Shown here: positions 27,601 to 37,300 of the stretch, one piece after another
How positions within the stretch are numbered: the stretch's first letter is position 1
Layout of the letters: every line of letters starts with the position of its first letter
Assembly (NCBI GenBank): GCA_041749535.1
Contig: JBGTBE010000009.1
Coordinates: forward strand, 1-64,000
Reading direction: 5' to 3'
Length of the DNA stretch: 64,000 nt
Source: JBBQZU01 sp041749535
Lineage (GTDB): Bacteria > Bacteroidota > Bacteroidia > Flavobacteriales_D > Cryomorphaceae
Translations under genes and position numbers: made by a program
Notes under the pieces: model-generated
The model's input: the letters and a program-made list of their open reading frames with translations, nothing else
Databases searched by the model: none
Told to the model about the DNA's origin: nothing

Positions 27601-27658
27601 AGAGGTGGCACAAGATGACTGCAAAGCATGTAATTAATATGGATACTGCATTTTTCAA
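24626..27658 (-). CDS. TonB-dependent outer-membrane receptor with N-terminal carboxypeptidase-like domain
   Basis: This 1010-residue protein has a signal peptide (to about 22), a carboxypeptidase regulatory-like domain at about 24-110 (IRGKVTDDLGETVIGATI, DFNGEFSL), a plug at about 135-240 (NQVSAAIQRIPGVSTVGNTVTVRGL) and a barrel ending in the aromatic-poor but typical YSASLTYTL. TonB-dependent receptors import scarce solutes through the outer membrane, driven by TonB-ExbBD. No SusD-like partner is present; instead the receptor heads a run of five secreted paralogues, the first of which overlaps its stop codon. The natural hypothesis is that these proteins deliver or present the ligand. Ligand unknown. 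Confidence 0.88.
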   Translation of the reverse strand: MKNAVSILITCFAVILCHLSFAQGTIRGKVTDDLGETVIGATIVFKNDPSVGVITDFNGEFSLAIPTSDPTLLLISFIGYEKIERTVTLKNNEIVVLNIDLKPVDFQIGEVVIEAKANKAGDYYMEKIKKNAATSIDYISSETMRKIGDNQVSAAIQRIPGVSTVGNTVTVRGLADRYILTSVNSMLIPTLDPFTNNINLDIFPSGLVDNIVITKTGSPDLPGDWSGAFISLETKDFPDKFFLEFEASVGFNSQATFNDITSSNGSSTDWLGWDNGYRDVPDGVPVEQANFPDPVNTPFNVYDQYTQLGLQSFLNSYGITQNTPINPGDAYSQLGLVQLGFLPPALFGNQAAVQDALGQYDQVYGAEYFFPIFNADLSRMGQSFNNDWFTVQKSAPMNSRYSMTIGNQTKLFGKTFGFVAGFRYNRVIQASSEGQINRTVQPPNYDPTKNPQTEIATIDLDVDASQETSNLSALFSGSLKLNTNNQVNVIFMPNWLGENNARFSLGFDQSNPETIARDDQFYQERKHLIYQLHSDHYLPGIASKLNFDVSYTDGQRNEPDFKLLQYNYIGDSLFAFENTLRPTRSYRSMDDDLLHAKTAIEIPFNKEMRSLGKMTFGGSYLNNRRENVQTQFVVNGVGGTVIVDKPTALDPSRYSAEGRSSFDLFYENNATELDRDIGIKKVYAAFAMADYNVSTRLRVVGGIRLEYTDLIADIYDYWDRDLPNDSPERRNIGGVKAVQASIQQLDYLPSISFIYKLKEKEQFPVNLRLNYFKTLARPGFRELSPIALDDYILQGTVQGNSSLSTVDVNNFDVRLESYFPGNHNISVSAFYKSFDNHIELIEQIPNLYSWANADESYALGFEVEGQYSILKNLVARANISIIRSQTTITVPVEVERPMFGQAPYILNGSLSHTLEKLELNTTLSYNIQGPKIALVSNENITPNIYEIPRHQIDFKMSKKFGDHFGASISIRDLLNTAVRRSYEFDSGFDTLYFDNYRWGTTYSASLTYTL

Positions 27659-27941
27659 AATGGTGCTTTTTCGGGTCGCTAAAGTATGGCTGATTGCCCT
27701 TAACGCAGATTAATAAATCGTTAACTCTATGGGTCATTGGTGTTAATTATTATATCATCTTATTAAATTAAGGATAACTAACCGGGCTTCCCCTGAAATG
27801 CTCTTCTTGCTTATTATCAGCACCTACACGATGTATAATCTTATATGCTCAGCGTGTGAGGTTTCCGCATAATGTAAAAACTATTCTTAATATAGCGCTG
27901 GGCAGCATTTCTCCTGACAGGTGATATGAGTGTTGATTCTG
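27659..27941. other. divergent intergenic region between the receptor and the thioredoxin-like gene
   Basis: AT-rich, with no open frame of note. It must hold the promoter of the receptor-paralogue run on the minus strand, but I see no convincing -33/-7 pair for that direction. Confidence 0.5.
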
Positions 27942-27949
27942 TACTTTTG
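27942..27949 (+). promoter_or_regulatory. candidate -7 box (TAnnTTTG) of the thioredoxin-like gene
   Basis: TACTTTTG is an exact match to the Bacteroidota -7 consensus and lies 27 bp before the start codon, giving a short leader. No TTG is found at the proper -33 distance. Confidence 0.4.
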
Positions 27950-27975
27950 TCTCAGTAAATATTTCACGTCCTTTT

Positions 27976-29439
27976 ATGATCCTTTCGTGCTCGAAAACAT
28001 GGTTGTTTTTCTCCTTAATATTCTCATCTGCATGCGCTGTACAGTCTGAAGGCGACAAGCGTGCAGATGTATCGGAAACCCTTCACCCTTCAGAAATTGC
28101 AAAGCTGACCGATGCGCAAGCAAAGGAGAGCGTTCCTGAATTGATGATTGATTCCATTCATCTATATGGAGTCGTTCAATCCGCAAAGGGAATTGGTCCC
28201 AAGGCTTTCGTGTATCTCTTTGAAACGGAAGGCCGTGATTATTTTCTGGTTGACAGTGCAGCATTAAATGAAAATAGTTTTCAGTTTAGGAATCTGCGGG
28301 TTGAATCAGGAATATATAAGATGGGATTCACGGAAAGTCCTTCAGATCAGCTGGATATTATCCTTACGCCATCTGAAGATTCTGTAACATTTGTTTTTTC
28401 AGATAAAGATTTTCGGAGGTCTTTGAAAAGTACCAATTCGCTTGAAACGAATGCCTGGCTGGAATACATAAAATTAAAGGGTCAGCACGATCAGTTTATC
28501 GAATCCATCAAAAGAAGCAACAACACAGCCGATGAGAAACGAAAGGCCATCTACGCCAAAGAAGCAGAGTTGAAAAATGAGCAGCAGTCATTGGCTTCCA
28601 GGCATGCAGATACATTTTTTAGCAAGGTGATGCGTCATGCACAGAGCGACTTCCGCTTCGACGCTTCAAAATTTTGGTCTGATCTGGACTTCAAGGACCC
28701 GACCCTGATTCACAGTACGGTATATCCTGACAGAATTGAGGATTACATGCGCTTGCATGGAAGTAAGTCTCCTGACCCGAATAACCCTACGAAAGGATTC
28801 TATAATGCAGTAGATTTTATTGCAAACACCATCATCGCCAAAGGAGACAGTCGGGTTCTGGAGTTTGTCCTGTACACCATGTCAGAAGGCTTTTATTCAA
28901 GCGGGATGGAACCACTCAGCCTGTACGTAATCGACAACTACTTTTACGGCGATGCCTGCGGCGACCAGGAGATCAGCGAGTTGTTCAGGATGAAAGCGTC
29001 CGGAATACAGCACCTGAAGGTGGGCAGCACTGCACCGGATTTTTCAATTAAAACATCATCAGGACAGGTTGCGCACCTCAGTGAGCTTGTAGCAAAAAAC
29101 AACTTCACCCTTGTCTTTTTCTGGGCATCATTTTGTCACCGTTGTGAGCGGGAAATTCCAGAACTAAAGGCGCTCTACAACCAGAAAAAAAGCAACGGTT
29201 TTGATGTTCTGGCAGTTTCAGTAGATACCAATGAAAAGGATTTCAGGGCAGGCATTGCTGCTACCGGTACTACCTGGAACAATGGAGCGGAACTTAAAGG
29301 ATGGAGAGGCGAAGTTGCCATGGACTACAGGGTAACCAGCACGCCGGTGATGTTTTTGCTTAACGAGAAACGTGAAATTGTGGCCAAACCAAAGACTGTG
29401 AACGAACTCAGCCAGGTCCTGAATGGCTTGGCTTTTTGA
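27976..29439 (+). CDS. thioredoxin-fold (TlpA/ResA-like) envelope protein
   Basis: This 487-residue protein has a hydrophobic signal ending in FSSAC (Cys20), probably a lipoprotein signal of the loose Bacteroidota type. A beta-rich region at about 60-150 resembles the DUF4369 part found before thioredoxin domains, a helical linker follows (about 160-340), and a redoxin domain occupies about 345-487 with the active site FFWASFCHRCE (Cys387, Cys390) and cis-proline Pro457 in TSTPVMFL. Such proteins reduce or isomerise disulfides in the periplasm. The location, beside genes encoding proteins with dozens of cysteines, makes a role in their disulfide formation or repair attractive but unproven. 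It is divergent from the receptor and convergent with the 1540-residue repeat protein. Confidence 0.85.
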   Translation: MILSCSKTWLFFSLIFSSACAVQSEGDKRADVSETLHPSEIAKLTDAQAKESVPELMIDSIHLYGVVQSAKGIGPKAFVYLFETEGRDYFLVDSAALNENSFQFRNLRVESGIYKMGFTESPSDQLDIILTPSEDSVTFVFSDKDFRRSLKSTNSLETNAWLEYIKLKGQHDQFIESIKRSNNTADEKRKAIYAKEAELKNEQQSLASRHADTFFSKVMRHAQSDFRFDASKFWSDLDFKDPTLIHSTVYPDRIEDYMRLHGSKSPDPNNPTKGFYNAVDFIANTIIAKGDSRVLEFVLYTMSEGFYSSGMEPLSLYVIDNYFYGDACGDQEISELFRMKASGIQHLKVGSTAPDFSIKTSSGQVAHLSELVAKNNFTLVFFWASFCHRCEREIPELKALYNQKKSNGFDVLAVSVDTNEKDFRAGIAATGTTWNNGAELKGWRGEVAMDYRVTSTPVMFLLNEKREIVAKPKTVNELSQVLNGLAF

Positions 29440-29471
29440 GCATACCATCATACGTGTGAGGATTGCAGGGA

Positions 29472-32400
29472 TCAATCACTAAGTACGATCTTTTCAGTTA
29501 TGCTTAGCACACCGTCTGTAACAGAGAGCAGGTAAAGTCCGCTGGGAAGTGCACGATCAAATTCTGGTATGATCAGCAATTCTTCTGCGCTCCTATCATT
29601 TTTCAGAGATTGTTGCATGAGCACCCTCCCTGAAAGATCCTGCACCGTTATATAAAGAAGGGGTTCAAAAATTTGAAGGCCACTCACCCTCATGGTTATG
29701 TTATTCAGGCTGCCAGATGGATTTGGGTATACCTGCATATATGGGTCTTTTGATTGATACGCATCCATTTCAGGTGCCTGCTTTTCATTTATGGTCAATT
29801 CGTCCAAGGATTCATACAGCAACTGTGTGGAAGCTTCGTAGCCTCCGATTGCTGCAGTTTCAGGGCTGGTTCCTATGCATATTTCGTCAATGGCAATATC
29901 ACCTTGCCATCCATGACTGGTGACACCTCTAAACCTGATTCGTATAAACTGACCAGCGTAATCATTAAGCGATACTTCTTCTGTAATCCACTGATTGCCC
30001 TGGTCCCCTTGTTTCATCCAGATGATCTCCCATGTTATTCCGTTGGTTGTTATTTCAACAAAGAGTTTCCCTACATAGCTTCCCCACATATGGTAAGAAA
30101 AAGATAATGCCGGAGACGCACTTTCACCCAAATCGATACAAGGAGATTTGACAATGGCTTTCTTAAAAGGGTTGTTAGGCTCAGAGGCTTCCATATAGAG
30201 GTAACCCCCGTACATTCCTTGCCCCGATTCCGGACCTGTACCTTCTGAAGGGGTTGAACCCGTTTGGATCAGCCAGTCAAAATGATCTGCGGGTGACTGG
30301 GCCTGGCTGAATCCGGAGAGATTGTTTGCATTAAACCTCGCACAGTAAGGGAGAGTCCGTGGATTGGGGCAATTAAGGTAATTGCAGCTTCCATCGTCGG
30401 TTTGTGCAACAGCAGAAAAGTTGTTTGCATTCGGATCAGTGCATCCGGCAATGATATACACACAATTTCCATCATTTTCTGTAGCGGAGGGATTGAAATT
30501 GGATGCAGCAGGATCCGTACATCCGCTGATTACGTACATACAAGATCCATTTTCGTCCGTAGCAGCCGGATCATAGTTTACTGCTTCCGGGTCGGTGCAG
30601 CCGGGTATTTCAGAAGCATTGCAGATTCCGTCATTGTCAGCATCCTGGAGTACCAGAAAGTTGCCAATGCAAAGCGTACATCCCTGAACCGGAACAAGGC
30701 AGGACCCATTGTTGTCTGTAGCCAAAGGGTTGTAATTGCATGCAACAGGATTTGTGCAGCCAGGCAATTCCTGTGCATTGCAGATTCCGTCAAAGTCACT
30801 GTCTACAATAAGTAAACTGAGTCCGTCATCTGCACACACAGTGCAGTTGGCAACCGGAACAATACAAGAATTGTCGTTGTTGGTAGCTTCGGGATTGTAG
30901 TTACAGGCAAAGATTACCGTGCATCCAGAAAGCTCATCAGCATTGCAAATTCCGTCGTTGTCGGAATCGATCGGAATTAGTAACCACTGGCCCAGCACCT
31001 GGGCACAAGCTGAGCAATTTGGTTCCGGTGTGATACATGATCCATTGTCTTCGGAAGCATCCGTATTGAAGTTGCATGCCAAAGGGTTGGTACAGCCGAA
31101 CAATTCTTCACAATCGGGCACCCCGTCATTGTCCGTGTCGGTAGGGACAGACTGACCATTCATACACGCACTGCACCCGGCTTCCGCAAAAGTGCAGGAG
31201 CCATTGTTTTGAGTAGCTTCAGGGTTGAAATTGCAGGCCCATACATTGGTACATCCGGGTATTTCCTGTGCATTACATACGCCGTCGCCATCACTGTCTA
31301 TGAATATGAAATAGGGAAAGGAAGAGATGCAAAGTATGCAATTGGCTTCCGGCTCAATGCAGGAACCATTGTCAACCGCAGCGGCGGGACTGTAGTTGCA
31401 GGCACTGCTGCTCGTGCACCCCGAGGGCTCTTCGTTATCGCAGATACCATTGTTGTTCGTATCGTCTTCAGGATTTATTTCCAGTGTTCCATTGCCATAT
31501 CCTTCGGTACCTTGGCAGGTGTAACAAGCAAATGGTTCCGTGCAAATTTCCGGACTTATGATGTAATCTATCCCTTCGGTGAGTCCCGGAAAATTTTCCG
31601 GATCCCAATAATTACAGGCATCCGGAGAAGTGCATACCATCAAAGGACCAGGATGGCATTCACAATCCTGCAATACGCCTTCGTTTCCGTTCAGGTCAGT
31701 GCAGGAGTCGCCATCAATTAAATCGGGATAGAATGGGCAGAGGTCTGCATCATTGCAAATTCCATCTGAATCAGAATCGCCGGTAGCATCATCTCCATAA
31801 CACAGATCACAGTTGTCACCCACATTATCGCCGTCTTCGTCTGTGGAGATTGCTACTTGCACAGAAGAAGTACAAGTGGACATGTTTCCTGATTCATCGG
31901 AAACCGATAGGGTCAGGACAAAATTCATCAGTTCATCACTGCAAGAATAGGTTGACTTGCCTGCAATAATCATCAGTTCTGAAACACCACAATTGTCGAA
32001 ACTGCCATCATCAACATGAGCGGAAGTGACCGAAGCTTCTCCTGCTGAATTCAAAAATACTGCTACATTCTTACACAGTGCCACCGGCGAAATGGTGTCC
32101 TGTACCGTGATCACAGCAGTGCAGTTTCCGTAATTTCCTGCATGGTCTACTGCCGTTAGAGTCACAACATTTTCACCAATATCGGTGCAATCAAATTCCT
32201 GCTTGCTCAGAGAGAGCGATGCAATACCACAATTGTCAGATACTCCGGGTTCAAATTGCTCCAGACCAATTTCTGCTGTGCCATTCATGTCGAGATAAAT
32301 GGAATGATCCATGCAGATTACAACGGGGGCTTCATCATCTACAATTGATATTTGTTGACTTTCGCTTGAAACGTTTCCACAGGCATCTGTCGCCGTCCAA

Positions 32401-34094
32401 ATGCGTTGAACAAGTCCGTAGCCATTGGAATCCAGTGCAGGGATGTCTTCAAAGGTGATGACTGGTGTTTCAAGGCAATTGTCCACTGCAGTGGCTTCGG
32501 CCAATTCGCCCAGCGTACATGTGAATTCAACCTGAGCAGGCACTGTAAGCTCAGGTGCGATGGTGTCACTGACAGTAATTATTTGGCTGATGCTGCTCAC
32601 ATTGCTGCAGGCATCTTCAAAAGTCCATGTTCTTTCAATCACAAACTGATTTGGGCATGCACCGGGTTGCGTGGTACTAATGCCTGCAGATCGCATCAGG
32701 CCTGAACATTCGTCGTAAGCGATTGCCACCAAAGGTGCCGGTACCTCTTCCGCGCATGTTACCAAAAGATCTACCGGGGCCGACAAGATATTCGGCGCCA
32801 CATCGTCAATCACCTGAACAGTTTGTTGGTGCTTGCTTTCATTGCCGCAGGCATCTTTAGATTTCCAGGTGCGGATAATGGTATAGTTGTTTTCGCATAT
32901 CCCAGGTATCACGCTTTCGTAAAATTCCAGAGAAGCTGTAGGATCGCAATTATCAAGTACAGAAACAAGGGGTTGGTTGGTACTTTCACCACAGGCGATG
33001 ATGGTATCTGCAGGAAGGTTCAACAGGCTGGGTGGGGTATTGTCTGAAACGGTGATGTAGAGGGTGTCTGATGCTGTATTTCCGCAGGCATCAGAAGCAA
33101 GCCATACCCGTTGAATGGTGTAGGATTGGGGGCAATCGCCTGGAATAATTTCCTCTAATAGGGCAACGGTGGGAGCAGGATCACAGTTGTCGGTGTAAGC
33201 AGGAGCAATGGGCACTGGCACCGCATCACAGTTCACAGCTTCGAATTCCTGTACTGATTGAATCATCACAGGTGCAGTATCGTCCGCAATGGTAATACTG
33301 GTGAAGAGTGCCGGACTGGTATTGCCGCACTCGTCCGTAGCCACAAAATAGCAAACAAGGGTCAACTGGTAGGCGCAATCACCTACGAGTACTTCAATAC
33401 CGCTTTCGGCCCAGAAGCTGTCACCACAATCGTCAGTTGAACCTTCGGGGATCAGATTTAATGACTGAAAGAGGGTTGATGCCTCCTGAAGAAATCCATT
33501 GTTTTGATTTCCTTGACTGAATTCGATGGCAGATTCAATGTTTATCAATTCGCAACTTACCTGCCCAGAGATGGTTTCAGGCATGATGAGCACTGGAGGC
33601 GTGTTGTCCAGGATGGTGATGAGCTGAGCGCATTGTGATTCGTTTCCGCAGGCATCTCCCAGGGTCCAGTTTCTAGAAATAATTGTGGGACAGGTAGTTG
33701 AAATTACTGTATCGGTATATGCTAACGATACATCAGCACAAAAGCCGGAAAATTGGGGAGTACCGGTTACTTGTGGATCCAAGCTGCTGCTGCAGGCTAC
33801 CTTGATGTTTTCAGGGCAAAGGAACAGCTGGAATTCATTAGAAAATGGGGCCACCAAGTGAGTTGGGGGTGTGTTTATTTTACTGTGAACCATCATTTGA
33901 ACCATTTCTGTAACCCGAAAACGGTGTATATCAGATGCTGGTGAAATACTTGTGGCATCCGGCGGAGCATCTACCCCAAAAGCGATAAATATTGGGGCCA
34001 GTAAAAACAAAGGCATCGCGATGAGCACGCGTAAGAATGAACCCGGACTATCGCAGGTTTCGGAGTCTTTCGGATGTATGGACAAAAGATTCAT
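29472..34094 (-). CDS. giant surface protein: DNTPP/DACGN Ig-like repeats, Cys/Ca repeats, MAM domain, T9SS type A sorting domain
   Basis: This is a 1540-residue protein. After an N-terminal hydrophobic segment come about eight Ig-like repeats of about 80-90 residues (nt about 33800-32000), each with DNTPP or DD-x-AP, DNC and RTW-x-x-x-DACGN, as in HYR-related modules of Bacteroidota surface proteins. Next are thrombospondin-3-like acidic loops and then eight GCT-x-x-x-ACNY-type cysteine repeats (nt about 31840-30370). A MAM-like jelly-roll follows (nt about 30370-29850; LSFSYHMWGSYVGKLFVEI, WQGDIAIDEICIG), then the sorting domain (VYPNPSGSLNNI ... ALPSGLYLLSV). The segment from the first acidic loop to the end is colinear with part of the 2159-residue protein downstream. 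Probable roles are adhesion or matrix building; calcium and disulfides probably stiffen the stalk. Confidence 0.85.
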   Translation of the reverse strand: MNLLSIHPKDSETCDSPGSFLRVLIAMPLFLLAPIFIAFGVDAPPDATSISPASDIHRFRVTEMVQMMVHSKINTPPTHLVAPFSNEFQLFLCPENIKVACSSSLDPQVTGTPQFSGFCADVSLAYTDTVISTTCPTIISRNWTLGDACGNESQCAQLITILDNTPPVLIMPETISGQVSCELINIESAIEFSQGNQNNGFLQEASTLFQSLNLIPEGSTDDCGDSFWAESGIEVLVGDCAYQLTLVCYFVATDECGNTSPALFTSITIADDTAPVMIQSVQEFEAVNCDAVPVPIAPAYTDNCDPAPTVALLEEIIPGDCPQSYTIQRVWLASDACGNTASDTLYITVSDNTPPSLLNLPADTIIACGESTNQPLVSVLDNCDPTASLEFYESVIPGICENNYTIIRTWKSKDACGNESKHQQTVQVIDDVAPNILSAPVDLLVTCAEEVPAPLVAIAYDECSGLMRSAGISTTQPGACPNQFVIERTWTFEDACSNVSSISQIITVSDTIAPELTVPAQVEFTCTLGELAEATAVDNCLETPVITFEDIPALDSNGYGLVQRIWTATDACGNVSSESQQISIVDDEAPVVICMDHSIYLDMNGTAEIGLEQFEPGVSDNCGIASLSLSKQEFDCTDIGENVVTLTAVDHAGNYGNCTAVITVQDTISPVALCKNVAVFLNSAGEASVTSAHVDDGSFDNCGVSELMIIAGKSTYSCSDELMNFVLTLSVSDESGNMSTCTSSVQVAISTDEDGDNVGDNCDLCYGDDATGDSDSDGICNDADLCPFYPDLIDGDSCTDLNGNEGVLQDCECHPGPLMVCTSPDACNYWDPENFPGLTEGIDYIISPEICTEPFACYTCQGTEGYGNGTLEINPEDDTNNNGICDNEEPSGCTSSSACNYSPAAAVDNGSCIEPEANCILCISSFPYFIFIDSDGDGVCNAQEIPGCTNVWACNFNPEATQNNGSCTFAEAGCSACMNGQSVPTDTDNDGVPDCEELFGCTNPLACNFNTDASEDNGSCITPEPNCSACAQVLGQWLLIPIDSDNDGICNADELSGCTVIFACNYNPEATNNDNSCIVPVANCTVCADDGLSLLIVDSDFDGICNAQELPGCTNPVACNYNPLATDNNGSCLVPVQGCTLCIGNFLVLQDADNDGICNASEIPGCTDPEAVNYDPAATDENGSCMYVISGCTDPAASNFNPSATENDGNCVYIIAGCTDPNANNFSAVAQTDDGSCNYLNCPNPRTLPYCARFNANNLSGFSQAQSPADHFDWLIQTGSTPSEGTGPESGQGMYGGYLYMEASEPNNPFKKAIVKSPCIDLGESASPALSFSYHMWGSYVGKLFVEITTNGITWEIIWMKQGDQGNQWITEEVSLNDYAGQFIRIRFRGVTSHGWQGDIAIDEICIGTSPETAAIGGYEASTQLLYESLDELTINEKQAPEMDAYQSKDPYMQVYPNPSGSLNNITMRVSGLQIFEPLLYITVQDLSGRVLMQQSLKNDRSAEELLIIPEFDRALPSGLYLLSVTDGVLSITEKIVLSD

Positions 34095-34328
34095 GGAGAG
34101 TGTTACTATGACTTGAACAATCAGGCAAGATAGACCATTGAAATGAGTGATGCATGAGAGGAATATTAAGTATTTATTAATTTTCAGACTTCCCTGGACG
34201 AAAATGTGTGGTGCTCTTCAACGAAAATTGAATTCAAAGGATAATCAATTGCACGTCACACTTGTGTGTTTGTTCAAAACGAAGGTGGAAGGTACCCATC
34301 CAAACGTATTGTTGTTTTACAGATGCTT

Positions 34329-34364
34329 AAATAAAAAACCCCCCATGGTTTCCCATGGGGGGTT
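34329..34364 (-). terminator. intrinsic terminator after the giant repeat-protein gene
   Basis: A perfect 12-bp stem AACCCCCCATGG / CCATGGGGGGTT with a 4-base loop and a T-rich tail on the minus strand, 18 bp after the stop codon of the gene ending at 34383. Confidence 0.9.
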
Positions 34365-34382
34365 GTAATCAAAACAAAGGGA

Positions 34383-37300
34383 TTATTTGGTGATAATCAG
34401 TCTCTGGGTGATCACTGTTTCACCTGCAACCACTGACACGATGTAAGTACCACCGGCCAATTCTGCATTCAGTTTAATCTGTTGGTACATGGTAGATCCA
34501 TATGTTCCAAACTGCTCATTCCAAATCATTCTTCCTGTTACGTCCATGATTCTCACCTGAACATCCTGCACATCGCTGGCGATGTTGGTAAGTTCAATGT
34601 TGAGCGGAGCGTTTGCATTCATCGGGTTTGGATAGAGTTTTACCTGGAGATCAGCACTTACATCGCCATACTCAGGACCTTGAGCTACTGTGAGCTCCTT
34701 GCTGAGGTTTGCGACATCCATGATGTCTCTGTCTATTGGCATGATCGGGCTGGCAGTTGCGTTGTTTGCTACACAGAAATCATCGATTGCCATGTCACCT
34801 TGCCATCCGTTGAAGGTAAGACCGGTAAATCTCATGCGCACAGTTTGTCCTGCGTAGTCTTCAAGCGAAAGGGTTTCAGTCAACCACTGGTTGCCCTGAT
34901 TGCCTTGCTGAAGCCAGATAACATCCCAGTTTACACCGTCGATGGTGATTTCCAGGAACAACTGGCCTACGTATGAACCATACATGTGGTATGCAAAGGA
35001 TACCGCAGGATTCAAGTTGGTGCCCAGGTCAATACATGGTGTATTGATCTTGGCAGTCTTGAATGGATTGTTTGGGGCAGAAGCTTCCACGTAGATGTAT
35101 CCACCTGAACCACCATTGCCTGCATCAGGACCTGTAAACATGGAAACGGTAGGACCAGTGTTCACCAACCAGTTGAAGTTGTCAGCTGGTGAAGCGACGT
35201 TGCTAAAACCTGAGAGATTTCCATTGTTAAACTCTGCGCAGTAAGGCAGCGTTCTTGTGTTGGCACAAGAAAGGTAAGTGCAGGAACCGTTGCTTACAGT
35301 AGCAGCAGCGTTGTAGTTGTTGGCCAGAGGATCTGTACAACCCATCACAACTGCTTTCACGCAGAACTGATCAACAGCGATGTCGCCAAGGAACGAGCTG
35401 GCAGTGGTACCAGTCAGTCTGAACTGAATTGAACCTCCAACAGCCAGCGCCGGAACATTTACCTGAGCAACATTCCAGTTGCTACCTTGATTTCCACTTA
35501 CAGACCATATAGGAGCGAAAGTAGTGGTGTTGCCACCTGAGGTAGTTACCGAAGCTTCGAGTTTGAGTTGACCTACAGAAGCACCCTGACCTTTCATGTG
35601 ATAAGCGAAGCTGATCACAGATGCTCCGTTGATCTCGTAGCAAGGCGACTGTAGTACAGCAGCTTTGTTCGGGAAGTTAGGGAAAGAAGCTTCTACGTAG
35701 ATATAGTCAGTACCCTGGTAAGCAGCATCAGGCCCTGTTCCATTGGTTGGTGTAGCACCAGATATAATGGTCCAGTCGATGTTGTCGTTGGTACGGTTGG
35801 TCCAAGCACCGAAGCCATCTTCAAAGCTTTCGCAGTTGTCAAGGGCTACACAGCTGAACACACATGAGCCGTCATCTTCAGTAGCGATCGGGTCGAAGTT
35901 GATCGCAGCAGGGTTGTCGCAACCAGGAACTTCTTCAGCATCGCACACTTTGTCGCCGTCGGCGTCAACGATTACAAGACCGATTACAGTGCTGCCATTT
36001 GGCAAGGTAATTACACCACAAGCAGTACAGCCTGGCGTAGGAATGATACAATTGGTATCATCAGTAGCTGCCGGGTTGTAGTTACAAGCAACCGGGTTTT
36101 GACAACCAGGTACCTCATCCGCATCACATACACCATCGCCATCAGCGTCAACAGGAACAAGGGTTATCTGTCCGTTTACAACAGCACACTTGGTGCAGTC
36201 TTCCACAGGCAGTAAGCATGAACCATTGTCGTCCGTAGCGTTGGCATTGTAGTTACAGGCAAGGATATTTGTACAGCCTGGAATTTCCAGCGCGTTACAT
36301 ACACCATCACCATCAGCATCGATCAGAATCAATTGTCCGTTGCTTCCGCAAGCGAGGCAGTTGGCCACTGGCAAGTTACATGAACCATTGTCGTTTGTAG
36401 CCGCAGGGTTGTAGTTACAAGCCACTGGATTGGTACAACCAGGGATTTCATTTGCATCGCAAATTCCGTCACCATCCGTGTCTATAATCATCACGCCACC
36501 ATCTTTACAGAAAGTACAATTGGCAACAGCAAAATCGCACGAGCCATCTTCGTCAGTGGCAAGTGGGTTGTAGTTACATGCTGTTGGGTTGGTACAACCT
36601 GGAACTTCATTGGCATCACAAACTTTGTCGCCGTCGGCATCAACCAAGGTCAAACCACCTTGTGCGTTGCAGAATGTACAGTTTGGAGTTGGAACGATAC
36701 ATGTACCGTCTTCATCCGTTGCAGCTGCGTTGTAGTTGCAGGCGAGTGCATTGGTACAACCAGGTATTTCACTGTCATTGCAGATTCCATCACCATCGGT
36801 ATCACCGCTGGCATCGTTACCTGTGCAAAGATCGCATGAATCACCTGAACCATCGCCATCGCTATCGGCATCGGCTACAAATGGATTGGCATCTACAGTA
36901 TCAGGACAGCCGTCGTTGTCGTCGTCTGGATCCTGGCTGTTGCAAATTCCGTCATTGTCGTTGTCCTGAAGTACAAGCGCCCCTTCGAAACAGGTAGTAC
37001 AACCGGCAACCGGAATCAAGCAAGTACCGTTGTCTTGTGTAGAAGAAGGGTTGTAGTTACAAGCAGCTGGGTTTGTGCAGCCATTTACTTCATTGGCGTC
37101 GCAAATACCATCAAAGTCACTGTCTTGAATCAAGAGACCTGTTCCATCTTCATTACAAACGTTGCAGTTTGGTGTTGGGATGATACATGTTCCATTGTTG
37201 TCAGTGGCAAGTGGGTTATAGTTACAGGCCAGTACATTGGTACAACCAGGAACTTCATCCGCATTGCAGATACCATCACCATCGTTGTCAATTGGAAGAA

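Noticed and set aside
34147..34368. A 73-codon open frame on the plus strand
   Set aside because: It runs into the terminator hairpin of the minus-strand gene, has no ribosome binding site and no recognisable protein features.
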